NCBI GenBank assembly: GCA_963794995.1 | Contig: CAWCFV010000002.1 | Span: forward strand, 2,418,001 to 2,482,000 | Length of the DNA stretch: 64,000 bases | Source: CAWCFV01 sp963794995 | GTDB taxonomy: Bacteria > Actinomycetota > Actinomycetes > JACCUZ01 | Reading direction: 5' to 3' | In this document: piece by piece, positions 34,369-45,040 of the stretch | Layout: each line of letters starts with the position of its first letter | Position numbering within the stretch: position 1 is the first letter of the stretch | Made by a program: the position numbers and the translations under genes | Notes under the pieces: model-generated | What the model was told of the DNA's origin: nothing | Seen by the model: the letters and a program-made list of their open reading frames with translations, nothing else | Databases searched by the model: none

Positions 34369-36443
34369 CGGGTCGGCACCCTGGTCGTGGCCCGGACCTC
34401 CGGCCAGCCGCAGCCACGCAGGGTCCTGGCCAGGAACCGCCGCTCGGGGGCGTCCACGGCGAGCCGCCAGCGCCACTTCACCGCGACCCAGTCCGCGGCG
34501 TAGGTGCAGCGGTAGGCCCTGACCGGCAGCCAGTCCTGCGGCTCCCGGCCGTCCCGGTGCGCCGCGGAGCGCCGGGTGACGGCGACCAGGCTGCCCGGGT
34601 AGCCGAGGTCGTTGGCGTACTGGCGGCGCACCGCCGGACGCCAGCGGGACGCGCCCGAGCGCCATGCCTCGGCCACCGGCACCATCTGCTCGACGGTCAG
34701 GCCGCGGGTGCGGGTCCGGTGGCGGCCGTCGTAGGGCGAGCGCCAGCGCCCGCCCGTGAGGCGGCAGCCGGTGCCGACCCGGGGAGGCCTGAGGGCCTCC
34801 GCGAGGAGGACCTCGCGGTCGGTGCGGCAGCCGTCCCGGTCGGCGTCGGTCCATGCGGGGAAGCGCCCGGACCTGAGGGCGCGGTCATGCTCCGGCGCAC
34901 GTCGGAGCGCGCGGAGCAGAGCTCTGGTCGGCCGCGTGGGGAACGGCGTGGTGGCCGTGGCCGGCGTCGAGGCAGCCGACCGGTTGCCCGCCGCGTCGAA
35001 CGCCTCGACGGTCCAGGCGTAGGCCCGTTCGGGAGCGAGGCCGGCGTCCCGGAACGACGTGCTGCCGGCGCCGAGGCCGGCGACCTCGGCCCCGTCGCGC
35101 CGGACGGTGTAGCCGGCGACGCCCACGGCGTCGGACGACGCGGACCAGGTGAGGCCGGCCGCCGTCGGGGAGGAGGCCTTGGCACGGACCCCAGCGGGCG
35201 CCGTGGGGGCAGTCGTGTCCGGCGGGGCCGGCGGCCGCCGGCACGGGACGACGCCCGAGTCGGCGTACTGGCCGTCGGTCGAGGCGAAGGTGAACGTGGC
35301 GTCGTCGCTGCCGAGGGCGAGGTGGAGGGCGCCGGGGCGGGTGGCCTGGGCGAGCACCCGCGGCTCGGGGACCTTCGCGTTGAGGATCGGGCGCCCACCG
35401 GTCCCCACGACGAACTGCGTGAGCCCGCCCTCGGCCGCGTTGCCCGCGGCGTCCAGCGGGGTCCACCGCTCGTACGTGTGGGCGTGCGCGGCCATCAGCA
35501 ACGTGACGTTCTGCTGCACGAGCAGCGACCAGACCTGGCTCAGGCCGGTGCGCCCGACGCCGCTGACGGCGGTGTAGCGGGGGTGGTGCAGGTAGGCCAA
35601 CGTGCAGGCGCCCTGGTGGGCCGCGAGATCCGCCACCAGCCAGTCGTACTGCGGCGTGCCCGGGCTCACCTGCGCGAACTCGGTCGTGGAGTCCAGCACC
35701 ACCACGTGCCAGCCGCCGAGGTCGTAGCTGTAGTAGTGCGGGACCTGCCCCCAGAACGCGAAGTAGGGCGCCCCGAGGTCGGTGCGCATCTCGTGGTTGC
35801 CCACGGTCGGGTTGGTGCTGCTGCGGAACCGTCCGTAGCCGGCGTCGTCGCCGTACCAGGTGTCGAGCTCGAACGCGCTGCCGTTGTCGTAGACGTCGCC
35901 GAGGTAGGCGAACGCGTCGGCGTCCCAGGAGTCGACCAGGTCGACGACCGCCGCAGAGGCCGGCGAGCCGTCGGCCCCGTCGCCCACGGCCGCGAGCGTC
36001 ACCCGCCCGTCCGGCCCGGCTGCCGCGGTGCGCGGCACGAACGGCGGCGGTGCGGGTGACGGCGTGGCGTTGGCCACGGTCACGGTGACCCCGGCCGAGA
36101 GGGTCCCCTGGTTCGTGGTCGCGGTGGCCGTGAGCGTGCGGGTCCCGTTCGGCAGCCGCCGGGAGTCCAGCACCATCGAGTAGGCCGGGTCGTGGTCGGT
36201 GACCAGGTAGCCGCCGTCCCAGGTGAAGAGCACCGACTCGACGGTGGCCCCCGTGGTCACCGTCGCGGTGACCGGCACCACGCCGGTGACCGTCGGGTCG
36301 GGGACGCAGACGACGAGCGGCGCGGGCTGCGGGCTGCACGACTCGGCGGCCAGGGCGGTGTCTCCGGCGGGTCCGGCCTGACCGCCGAGCAGGACGGCAG
36401 TGGCGGCCACGACCGCCGCACCTCGGATCCCCCCGTGCCGCAC
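34365..36443 (-). CDS. Secreted metallophosphoesterase with fibronectin III and degenerate HNH (DUF1524-like) domain
   Basis: 692 residues. Signal peptide (1-32), an Ig-like N-terminal domain, then a purple-acid-phosphatase-like phosphoesterase: AVGDGADGS, YLGDVYDNG, NPTVGNHEM, YLHHPRY, AHAHTYERW. An FN3 domain follows (about 415-500). The last 170 residues match the secreted HNH family at DADRDGCRTDREVL, GRWRSPYDG, AEAWRSGA and YANDLG. However, the catalytic D/E-H pair reads EQ (LTVEQMVP) and the later Asn is lost (RRSAAHRDG), so nuclease activity is doubtful. GTG 36443 is chosen because CATACT lies six bases before it; GTG 36473 is possible. Confidence 0.85.
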   Translation of the reverse strand: MRHGGIRGAAVVAATAVLLGGQAGPAGDTALAAESCSPQPAPLVVCVPDPTVTGVVPVTATVTTGATVESVLFTWDGGYLVTDHDPAYSMVLDSRRLPNGTRTLTATATTNQGTLSAGVTVTVANATPSPAPPPFVPRTAAAGPDGRVTLAAVGDGADGSPASAAVVDLVDSWDADAFAYLGDVYDNGSAFELDTWYGDDAGYGRFRSSTNPTVGNHEMRTDLGAPYFAFWGQVPHYYSYDLGGWHVVVLDSTTEFAQVSPGTPQYDWLVADLAAHQGACTLAYLHHPRYTAVSGVGRTGLSQVWSLLVQQNVTLLMAAHAHTYERWTPLDAAGNAAEGGLTQFVVGTGGRPILNAKVPEPRVLAQATRPGALHLALGSDDATFTFASTDGQYADSGVVPCRRPPAPPDTTAPTAPAGVRAKASSPTAAGLTWSASSDAVGVAGYTVRRDGAEVAGLGAGSTSFRDAGLAPERAYAWTVEAFDAAGNRSAASTPATATTPFPTRPTRALLRALRRAPEHDRALRSGRFPAWTDADRDGCRTDREVLLAEALRPPRVGTGCRLTGGRWRSPYDGRHRTRTRGLTVEQMVPVAEAWRSGASRWRPAVRRQYANDLGYPGSLVAVTRRSAAHRDGREPQDWLPVRAYRCTYAADWVAVKWRWRLAVDAPERRFLARTLRGCGWPEVRATTRVPTR

Positions 36444-36473
36444 CCGGGCAGTATGGCCTCCGGCCGGGCCCAC

Positions 36474-38817
36474 CTAGGCCGTGAAGCGGAACTCGAGGGT
36501 CCGGAGCAGGTCGTCACCCAGGTCGAGGCGGACGGTCCGGCACGTCCCGGCGTAGGACTTCGGCGCCTTCCAGTTGTACTGGTACGAGCCGTCGCCGAAG
36601 TTCTGCAGGTCCGAGCCGCCGGCGGGCGTGACCTCCTCGACCAGGTCCTCGGGCGAACCGCCGTCGCACGGGTGCAGCACGGCGGTGACCCGCGCCGAGT
36701 CGACGTCGGTGACCGGGGCACCACCGGCATCGGCCAGCCGCCACTTGAGCGGCAGGCTGCGGCCGGCCTTGACCACGTTCACGACGTCCGGGGTCAGCGG
36801 TGGGGTCCACCCGGAGAAGCCGTAGACGACATGGAACCCGCAGTCCACCGTGGTGGACCGGCCGGCGACGTCCGTGCCGGTCACCGGCGCCGTCTGGTTC
36901 CCCACTGCGGTCGTGGTCACCGGGACGAGCTCGGTGCTGCGCAGCGGGCCGGAGGTGCCGTCACTGACGCCCGCGGCGACGCCGGTGTCGGCCTGGCGCA
37001 GCAGGAAGGTCGGCGCCGGGGCGCAGGTGACCGCCGGGTCGGTGAGGTCGACCTGCACCGGCCCGTACGTCACCTCGCTGGTGTTGCCGGCCACGTCACG
37101 ACCGCTGCGCACCACGGACGAGATGCCCTCGTCCGGCTGAACCGGGTCGGGGCAGGAGGCGACCCCCGACAGTGCGTCGCCGCAGTCGATCCGCACCGTG
37201 GGGACGGCTCACGTACCAGCCGTTCGCCCCGTCCGGGGAGGCCGGTTCGATGGCCGCCGTCACCAGGGGTGGGTCGCGTCGCGCTTGACCGTCACGGTCC
37301 TGCTGGTGACGCCGCCACCGCTGTTGGCCGTGCAGGTGTACTGCGTCGGCGGCTGGTCGACCGTGACCGTTGACGGCTCGCAGCCGACCGTCGTGACGGG
37401 TGACTCGGCGATCGGTTGCCGCCCAGGTGAGCGCCACGTCACCACGGTGCCAGCCGTCGTCGCCCGGCAGCGTCGAGTCGACGGTCGGCGTCACCTCCGG
37501 TGGGGTCCGGCATGGGACCGTGCCCGAGTCGGTGTAGGAGCCGTCGGCCGAGGTGAACGTGAAGTCCGCGTCGGCCTCGCCGAGGTCGAGCACCAACGCG
37601 CCAGGGGTCGTGGCCTCGGTGACCACGCGAGAATCGTTGCCCTTCGGGTTGAGGATGGGCCGGCCGCCGGTGCCCACGACGAACTGGGTGATCCCCTCGG
37701 TGGCCGGGTCGCCCAGCCGGTCCAGCGGCGTCCAGCGCTCGTAGGTGTGCGCGTGCCCGGCGAGGATCAGGTCGACCCCGCGGTCGGTCAGCAGCTCCCA
37801 CACCGCCTGCAGGCCCCCGCGGTTCACGCCGATGACGTTCGTGTAGCGCGCGTGGTGGGCGTACATCATCGTGCAGTCGCTGTCGTTCGCCGCGAGGTCA
37901 GCGGCGAGCCATCGGTACTGCGCCGAGTTGACGCCGAGCTGGGCGAACTCCGTGGTGGAGTCGAGCACGACCACGTGCCAGCCGCCGATGTCGTAGCTGT
38001 AGTAGTGCGGGACCTCGTCCCAGAACTCGAAGTACGGCGCCGCGGTGGGTGACTGCATGTACTCGTGGTTGCCGACGGTGGGGTTGGTGATGTCGCGCAG
38101 CCGCCCGAAGCCGTCCGGTTCCTCGTACCAGGCGTCGAACTCCTGGGCCGTCCCCCGGTCGTAGACGTCGCCGAGGTAGGCGAAGGCGTCGGGCTGCGCG
38201 GCCGTCAGGACGTCGACGACCCCGTGCGACTCCGGCGAGCCGTCGACGCCGTCCCCCACCGCTGCCAGCCGGAAGCGCTCGCCCGGCCCGGGCGGGTCAC
38301 CGGTCCACGGGACGAAGCTCCTGCCGTCGGGTGGCGACGGCGGGTTGTCGACGGTGAACTCACCCCCGACGCGTGCACTGGTGACTGCCCCGCCGACGAA
38401 CACCGGTCGGACGCTGAACACGTTGCTGCCGTTGGGGAACCTCGTGGTGTCCAGCACCATCCGATAGGGCGCGTCGTGGTCGGCCAGCAGGTAGGTGGGC
38501 GCCGGTGCCGGCGTGGCGATCTGACCCCACCAGAAGACCATCCGGTCGACGAGGCCTGCGGGGTCGACCGTGACGCTCGCGGTCAGTGCCGTCGTGCCGG
38601 TGAGTGTCGCGCCGACGGCGGGGGTGTCGAGGCAGACCGTTGCTGTGTACGGCGTCCCGGACGCCACACCGGTGAACGTCGAGCAGGTCGCCGCGGCGGT
38701 CGACGGTGCGGCGACCAGGAGCTGCGCGGACAGGACCGATCCGAGCATCCCCGCTAGGAGCGACCCCCGCCTTACCGAGCTCCCCGTCCCCATGCCTCGC
38801 AATGTGCGCTTGATCAC
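36474..38817 (-). pseudogene. Secreted metallophosphoesterase with PxKF C-terminal domain, interrupted by three frameshifts
   Basis: A paralogue of the next gene. From GTG 38817 (or ATG 38793): signal peptide, Ig-like domain, phosphoesterase motifs AVGDGVDGS, YLGDVYDRG, NPTVGNHEY, YAHHARY and AGHAHTYERW. Reading then shifts frame near 37411 (one extra base), back near 37267 (one base short in a G-run) and again near 37201 (one extra in a G-run). The joined frames give a continuous Ig-like region and a C-terminal PxKF domain (VNVVKAGRSLPLKWRL ... YQYNWKAPKSYAGTCR). No other stops occur, so the damage is recent or an assembly error. Confidence 0.8.
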
Positions 38818-38849
38818 CGCCCTCGTCCAGGGCGCAAATCGGAAGGATT

Positions 38850-39737
38850 TCAGAGGGGCATGTCGACGAACGGGGAGCTGTAGACGCTCTCCGCACCGAG
38901 CGTCGCGGCGCCCTCGTCCGGGTCGACGCGCTCGCGCTCGGCCTCGACGACCATGCCGAGCAGGCGCACGTCGCCCGGCGTCGCGATCCCGGTCACGCCG
39001 GGCAGTGACAAGGCCCACGACACGGCGGCGGTGATGGTGCGCTGGTCGTCGAACGGCTCGTACCACGTCGCGAAGCGCTGGCCGTCGGCGCTGGAGTGCT
39101 CGCCGGGGGGCGCCGGCCAGTTCTGCCGGGCGACCGTCTTGATCAGCATGAGTGCAGCGTCCTGGCGGGCGACCTCGTCGGCGAGCTCCTCGTAGGCGCC
39201 CCGGAAGGCGGCGTCGCCGTGCAGGGCCACGTTCATCGGGGTGAGCACCGTGGCGAACGGGTGCCGGCGCAGCGCCTCGAGATGTGTCGACGGGGCAGCG
39301 TCGCCGTGACCGGTGATGCCGACGGCGCCGGCCAGCCCCTCGTCGACCGCGCGCAGCACGGCCTCGAGCGCGCCGCCGCGAGCCGTCACCTGGTCGAGCT
39401 CGTCGAGGTCGCCCACGGCGTGAAGCTGGATGAGGTCGACGTGGTCGGTCTGCAGCCGCTCCAGCGAGCGGTTGACGGATGCCCACGCACCCTCGGCGTC
39501 GCGGTCGCCGGTCTTGGTGGCCAGGAAGACCTGGTCCCGGATGCGCGGCATCCACGGACCGAGCCGGAGCTCGGCCTCGCCGTAGGACGCGGCGACGTCG
39601 AGGTGGTTGATGCCGGCGTCGAGGGCCTCCTGCACCGAGGCGTCGGCCACCTCCTGGGTGACCGCGCTGAGCGCGGCCGCGCCGTAGAGGAGGACGGAGC
39701 TCTCGTGGCCCAGCCGACCTAGTCGACGGTGTTCCAT
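38850..39737 (-). CDS. Aldo/keto reductase family protein
   Basis: 295 residues, (beta/alpha)8 AKR fold. HRRLGRLGHESSVLLYGAAAL opens it, INHLDVAASYGEAELRLG carries the catalytic Asp and Tyr, LATKTGDRD the Lys, and VDLIQLHAVGD the His. It resembles the YccK/Tas-like group that reduces aldehydes with NADPH. AAGGACG lies 8 nt before the ATG. It starts 2 nt after the MFS gene stop and ends 33 nt before the metallophosphoesterase gene, so these minus-strand genes may form one transcript. The substrate is unknown. Confidence 0.88.
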   Translation of the reverse strand: MEHRRLGRLGHESSVLLYGAAALSAVTQEVADASVQEALDAGINHLDVAASYGEAELRLGPWMPRIRDQVFLATKTGDRDAEGAWASVNRSLERLQTDHVDLIQLHAVGDLDELDQVTARGGALEAVLRAVDEGLAGAVGITGHGDAAPSTHLEALRRHPFATVLTPMNVALHGDAAFRGAYEELADEVARQDAALMLIKTVARQNWPAPPGEHSSADGQRFATWYEPFDDQRTITAAVSWALSLPGVTGIATPGDVRLLGMVVEAERERVDPDEGAATLGAESVYSSPFVDMPL

Positions 39738-39739
39738 GG

Positions 39740-41083
39740 TCAACGTCCTTCCAGCCGGCGGTTGCGCGCTGCGGAGCGCACCGTGACGACCAGCATGCCC
39801 CCCAGGCCGGCGGTGGCGATCCCCAGCCCGACCCGACCGTCGAGGGGCAGCGCGATGCCGAGCCCTCCTCCGACCACCCAGGACAGCTGGAGCAGCGTCT
39901 CGGACCGGGCGAACGCCGAGGTCCGCACGGCCTCCGGCACGTCGCGCTGCACGATGGCGTCGAGCGACAGCTTCCCCAGCGACTGCGCCAGTCCGGCCGC
40001 GAAGGCGACCGCCACGACGGTCACGACCCCGTATGCCACGGCGCCGGCGAACGCCGCAGCACTGGCCACGGCCAGGACGACGACGATGACGGTCAGCGGA
40101 GCGCGCGTGCGCAGCCGCGACCCGATCCCGGTGCCGGTGGCGTTGCCGACGGCGGCCGATGCCGCGACCAGGCCCAGGGCGACCGTGTCGTCCAGCCCAC
40201 CGATGGGCTGCTCCCGCAGCAGGAACGCGAAGAACATGATGAGGAACCCGGAGAAGGCCCGTAGGGCGCCGTTCGCCCGAAGCGCCGTCACGACGGACGC
40301 ACCGACGGAGGTCCGCCGCATGATCGGGCCGGTCTCGTCCAGTGACAGCGTCGTCGGGGTCTCGCCCTCCGTCGAGTCGACCTGGGCGGGCAGGCGCAGG
40401 GCGACGACCACGGCCACCCCGAAGAGCGCGAACGTGGCCCGCAGTGACCACTGTGGTCCGATCAGCGTCAGCAGGGCCGCGAGCCCGGCTCCGAACGCGG
40501 CCGCGACGATGCCCGCGAGCGAGATCCGGGAGTTGGCGGCGACCAGCGTGCCGCCGCGCGGCAGCAGCCGCGGCACCGTCGCCGCGCGGCTCACGCCGTA
40601 GGCCTTGGACGCCGCCAGGCAGGCGAACGCGGCCGGGTAGAGGGACAGGTCCTCGCTCACGACCGCGCCGGCCAGCACCCAGGTGGCGAAGCAGCGGACC
40701 AGCATGGTGGTGGCGATGGCGTAGCGACGGCCGTGCCGGAACCGGTCGAGCAGCGGCCCCAGCACGGGGGCGAGCACCGCGAACGGCGCCATCGTGATGA
40801 GCAGGTACAGCGCGACCCGGCCGCGGGCCTCGCCGGTGGGCACGGAGAAGAACAGCGTGTTGGCCAGCGCCACCGCGACCATGGCGTCGCCGGCGGTGTT
40901 GAAGCCGTGCAGCTCGATCAGCCGGCCGAGCCCGGACTCACCCGCGCCCTTGCTGTGGGTGACGCGACGGACCCCGCGGGCGGTGCGGACAGCGCCGGAG
41001 CGGGTCATCCGGGCCGCGCCCCGACCACGCCGGGCGGCGCCCCGGGACACCCGGGTGAAGCGCTCGCGCCGCGTCTGGACCAC
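39740..41083 (-). CDS. MFS transporter, actinobacterial conserved type
   Basis: About 447 residues with 12 membrane segments. The block GAGESGLGRLIELHGFNTAGDAMVAVALANTLFFSVP near the N-terminus is characteristic of a conserved actinobacterial MFS family (M. tuberculosis Rv0876c-like, from memory) usually found beside the DUF3027 gene, as here, where it is divergent across 90 nt. A basic N-terminal extension precedes the first segment. GTG 41083 has GGATGGGG upstream; ATG 41008 would remove 25 basic residues and is also reasonable. The substrate is unknown. Confidence 0.86.
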   Translation of the reverse strand: MVQTRRERFTRVSRGAARRGRGAARMTRSGAVRTARGVRRVTHSKGAGESGLGRLIELHGFNTAGDAMVAVALANTLFFSVPTGEARGRVALYLLITMAPFAVLAPVLGPLLDRFRHGRRYAIATTMLVRCFATWVLAGAVVSEDLSLYPAAFACLAASKAYGVSRAATVPRLLPRGGTLVAANSRISLAGIVAAAFGAGLAALLTLIGPQWSLRATFALFGVAVVVALRLPAQVDSTEGETPTTLSLDETGPIMRRTSVGASVVTALRANGALRAFSGFLIMFFAFLLREQPIGGLDDTVALGLVAASAAVGNATGTGIGSRLRTRAPLTVIVVVLAVASAAAFAGAVAYGVVTVVAVAFAAGLAQSLGKLSLDAIVQRDVPEAVRTSAFARSETLLQLSWVVGGGLGIALPLDGRVGLGIATAGLGGMLVVTVRSAARNRRLEGR

Positions 41084-41173
41084 GGCCCCATCCTGCCGGG
41101 TTCCCCGGACGCGCACCCCCTCAGGCGGGCGCCCGTGCCGCGGCAGGTCGCCGGGATGGGAGGATCAGGCCTC

Positions 41174-42022
41174 GTGAGCCCTACCTCCACGCGCCGCCCC
41201 GCCGCAGACGCCGTCCTCGCCGGAGCCCTCGACGAGGCTCGCGCGGCGGCCGCGGAGGTCGCGGCCCGCCCGGAGCACGTCGGCGAGCACCTCGGCGTCG
41301 ACCTCGAGGACGAGCGGCTGGCGACGCACCGGTTCGCCTGCGCGGACCCGGCCTACCGGGGCTGGCACTGGGCGGTGACCCTGGCCCGCGTCCCGCGCGG
41401 CAAGTCGGTGACGCTGTGCGAGGCCGTCCTGCTGCCCGGCGACGAGGCCCTGCTGTCGCAGGAGTGGGTGCCGTACTCGCAGCGGCTCGCACCGGGCGAC
41501 CTCGGCGTCGGCGACCTGCTGCCCAGCGATCCCGACGACGACCGGCTCGAGCCCGGCTACCTCGCCGCCGGGCGTGGCGAGGACACCGACCCCGCGGACG
41601 ACGAGACCGACCGCGTCGCGCTGTGGGAGCTCGGTCTCGGCCGTGCGCGCGTCCTGTCGGCGATCGGGCGTGACGACGCTGTCGACCGGTGGTACTCCGG
41701 CGAGAACGGCCCGACGGCCGCCCTCGCCGAGGCGGCGCCTGCACCCTGCAGCACCTGCGGCTTCCTGGTGATGCTCGGCGGCGCGCTCCGCCGGGTGTTC
41801 GGGGTCTGCGCCAACGCCATGTCGCCCAGCGACGGACGCGTGGTGTCCCACGACCACGGCTGCGGCGCCCACTCGGAGGTCGCGGTGCTCCCGCCGCCGG
41901 TCGAGGTGGCACCACCGGTCGACGACGACTCCGGCCTCGACCTCGTCGTCCTGCATCCCGCGGCGCACGCGCCGGGCTCGGTCGACGCGACCCCCGACGC
42001 CGAGGAGCTCGGCCACTCCTGA
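41174..42022 (+). CDS. DUF3027 family protein
   Basis: 282 residues. HRFACADPAYRGWHWAVTLARVPRGK, LSQEWVPYSQRLAPGDLGVGDLLP and APCSTCGFLVMLGGALRRVFGVCANAMSPSDGRVVS...HGCGAHSE are the conserved DUF3027 blocks. The Cys-x2-Cys, Cys and His-x-Cys residues could form a metal site. It is an actinobacterial core protein of unknown role (M. tuberculosis Rv0883c, near serC). GTG 41174 has GGGAGG nine bases upstream; an ATG at 41156 would place that site inside the gene. A hairpin follows the stop. Confidence 0.87.
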   Translation: MSPTSTRRPAADAVLAGALDEARAAAAEVAARPEHVGEHLGVDLEDERLATHRFACADPAYRGWHWAVTLARVPRGKSVTLCEAVLLPGDEALLSQEWVPYSQRLAPGDLGVGDLLPSDPDDDRLEPGYLAAGRGEDTDPADDETDRVALWELGLGRARVLSAIGRDDAVDRWYSGENGPTAALAEAAPAPCSTCGFLVMLGGALRRVFGVCANAMSPSDGRVVSHDHGCGAHSEVAVLPPPVEVAPPVDDDSGLDLVVLHPAAHAPGSVDATPDAEELGHS

Positions 42023-42031
42023 CGGCGGTGC

Positions 42032-42050
42032 GCCGGCCCGCGCGGCCGGC
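42032..42050. terminator. Hairpin between the DUF3027 gene and a convergent membrane-protein gene
   Basis: GCCGGCC and GGCCGGC, 7-bp arms with a CGCGC loop, 10 nt past the DUF3027 stop and 19 nt from the stop of the opposing gene. It is likely used by both. Confidence 0.5.
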
Positions 42051-42068
42051 CCTTCCGGGCAGGCGGGG

Positions 42069-42647
42069 TCAGTGGTGGTCCGCGAAGTGGTGGTGGGCCT
42101 GGCCCCCCGCCGGTGTCGCGGCGAGCGCGGGCGTGGTGACCGCGGAGACCGCGAGGGCGCCGGCGAACATCAGGGCGACGAACCGCCCGGTGGAGCCGGC
42201 CGTCCGCGCGAGTGCAGGACGGCGCAGCCGGCCGGCGGCTACCACCAGGGCGACCACCGCCAGCTCGAGCGCCACGGCCAGGACGTCGGCCCGCCCGAGG
42301 GCCTCGGCCCGCCACGGCTCCGGGCCGATCGGCAGGCCGGTCGTCCGCGTGATCAGCCAGAGCCCCACCACCACGAGGTTGGCGTACGACACCGTGCGCG
42401 GCAGCGGGGCGTCGTCGCGTGCCAGCGCCGCCACCGCCCAGAGGACCTGGGCGGTGCCGACGACGGCGAAGAACGCGCCGAACAGCCACCACTGCTCGTA
42501 GTGCTCCTGGAGCACCGCGAGGTGGACGAGGCCGGCACCGAGCGAGGCGAACCCCGCCCAGCACCGGGCCACGTCCGCGCGGCCGAGTCCGTTGACGCGG
42601 GTCACCCCGCGACGCAGGCCGGCCGCCTCAGACGGCGGGGACGTCAC
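42069..42647 (-). CDS. Small integral membrane protein of unknown function
   Basis: 192 residues with about five hydrophobic segments (including WAGFASLGAGLVHLAVLQ, WWLFGAFFAVVGTAQVLWAV, VLAVALELAVVALVVAAG). It ends in a His-rich tail (QAHHHFADHH) that could bind metal, perhaps copper or nickel. No family is recognised. The GTG at 42647 lies 20 nt inside the end of the DUF4383 gene, implying coupled translation; GTG 42605 is an alternative. It is the last gene of a minus-strand pair. Confidence 0.65.
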   Translation of the reverse strand: MTSPPSEAAGLRRGVTRVNGLGRADVARCWAGFASLGAGLVHLAVLQEHYEQWWLFGAFFAVVGTAQVLWAVAALARDDAPLPRTVSYANLVVVGLWLITRTTGLPIGPEPWRAEALGRADVLAVALELAVVALVVAAGRLRRPALARTAGSTGRFVALMFAGALAVSAVTTPALAATPAGGQAHHHFADHH

Positions 42648-43038
42648 CGCGGACGTTCTTGTCCTGCGAGAGGCCGACGCCGAGGAGCACGATCGCGCTG
42701 GCGAAGTGCAGGACGTTGTCCGCGCCGTTCAGCGACAGGATGTTGGCGTCCGTGCCGATCAGGAACAGGCCGAGGATGCCGACGAGCAGGTAGACGGCGC
42801 CGACAGCGGTGTTCGCGCCCTTGGCCGACGCGACGGTGCGGCTGCTCGCCAGGAGCAGGGCGCCGATCGCGAGGTGGACGATGTTGTGCAGGGGGTTGAC
42901 CTCGAAGATGATCAGGTTGTCGCCGGTGTTCGTGCCGGCGAAGTCGGAGAAGCCGGTGACGGCGAACCCGAGCAGGCCGACGAGGAGGTAGACGACGCCG
43001 AAGATCGCGGCGAGCAGACGATTCGGGGAACCAGACAT
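42628..43038 (-). CDS. DUF4383 four-helix membrane protein
   Basis: 136 residues: four membrane segments with NRLLAAIFGVVYLLVGLLGF at the start and FEVNPLHNIVHLAIGALLLA, the DUF4383 signature, repeated in a related form as LNGADNVLHFASAIVLLGVG. Some actinobacteria carry several copies; the function is unknown. The ATG at 43038 has GGAAAGGAACG upstream. It overlaps the following membrane gene by 20 nt. A stress-related role is often assumed, but nothing in this sequence shows it. Confidence 0.84.
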   Translation of the reverse strand: MSGSPNRLLAAIFGVVYLLVGLLGFAVTGFSDFAGTNTGDNLIIFEVNPLHNIVHLAIGALLLASSRTVASAKGANTAVGAVYLLVGILGLFLIGTDANILSLNGADNVLHFASAIVLLGVGLSQDKNVRGDVPAV

Positions 43039-43101
43039 TCGACAGCGTTCCTTTCCGCGGCCCTGTGGGCCGTGCCGAGGGACCACCTCTGTGGTGGTCC
43101 G

Positions 43102-43395
43102 TCACGGGGGGTTCGGATCCGTCCTGTCGCTGGATGGGTTGCCTGCCGGATCGCGGCGCGCGGCGTCCCGACGCCTGCGGACAGTGCGGAGACCGATGAG
43201 TCCCAGTACTACCCCGCACACCATCACCCACACCCATCCCAGGTGCCCCTCCGCCTCCAGGCGGTCCCGGAGCACGAGGGTGACGACCAGCCCGACCGCG
43301 AACAGCGCCGTGCCGATCGCGACGACCCGGACCTCGTCGGTCTCGAGCGGCTCGGGCGGTATGCGGCGCGGCACGGCGCGGCGGGGTGCGTCCAC
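43102..43395 (-). CDS. DUF2530 family two-helix membrane protein
   Basis: 97 residues. A basic N-terminus (RRAVPRRIPPEPLETDEVRVVAIGT) is followed by two membrane segments and a basic RTVRRRRDAARR stretch, matching DUF2530. In Streptomyces it is also found beside an NCS2 permease, which is divergent here. The function is unknown. TAGCCT lies exactly six bases before the GTG, so the transcript is probably leaderless. Confidence 0.78.
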   Translation of the reverse strand: MDAPRRAVPRRIPPEPLETDEVRVVAIGTALFAVGLVVTLVLRDRLEAEGHLGWVWVMVCGVVLGLIGLRTVRRRRDAARRDPAGNPSSDRTDPNPP

Positions 43396-43401
43396 CCTCG
43401 C

Positions 43402-43407
43402 AGGCTA
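43402..43407 (-). promoter_or_regulatory. -10 element of the DUF2530 gene, leaderless arrangement
   Basis: TAGCCT on the minus strand, 6 nt before the GTG at 43395. Confidence 0.55.
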
Positions 43408-43537
43408 GCGACCCGGACCCGCGACCCGCCGATGCCGATCGCCGGGGTTTCGGCACCCGGCGGGTGGCTGCTCTGGCACTCTGTGCGCCAGCGCGACGAG
43501 GCGCCGAACCCGCACCTTCACACCTTGCGAGGTCCCC

Positions 43538-45040
<1,503 letters not shown>

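Noticed and set aside
37195..37416. Programmed frameshifting in the phosphoesterase gene
   Set aside because: Three shifts of mixed direction without slippery heptamers or a downstream pseudoknot fit indels better than recoding.
43396..43537. Possible purine riboswitch before the NCS2 permease
   Set aside because: No purine-aptamer core sequences or three-way-junction arms are visible in the short leader.
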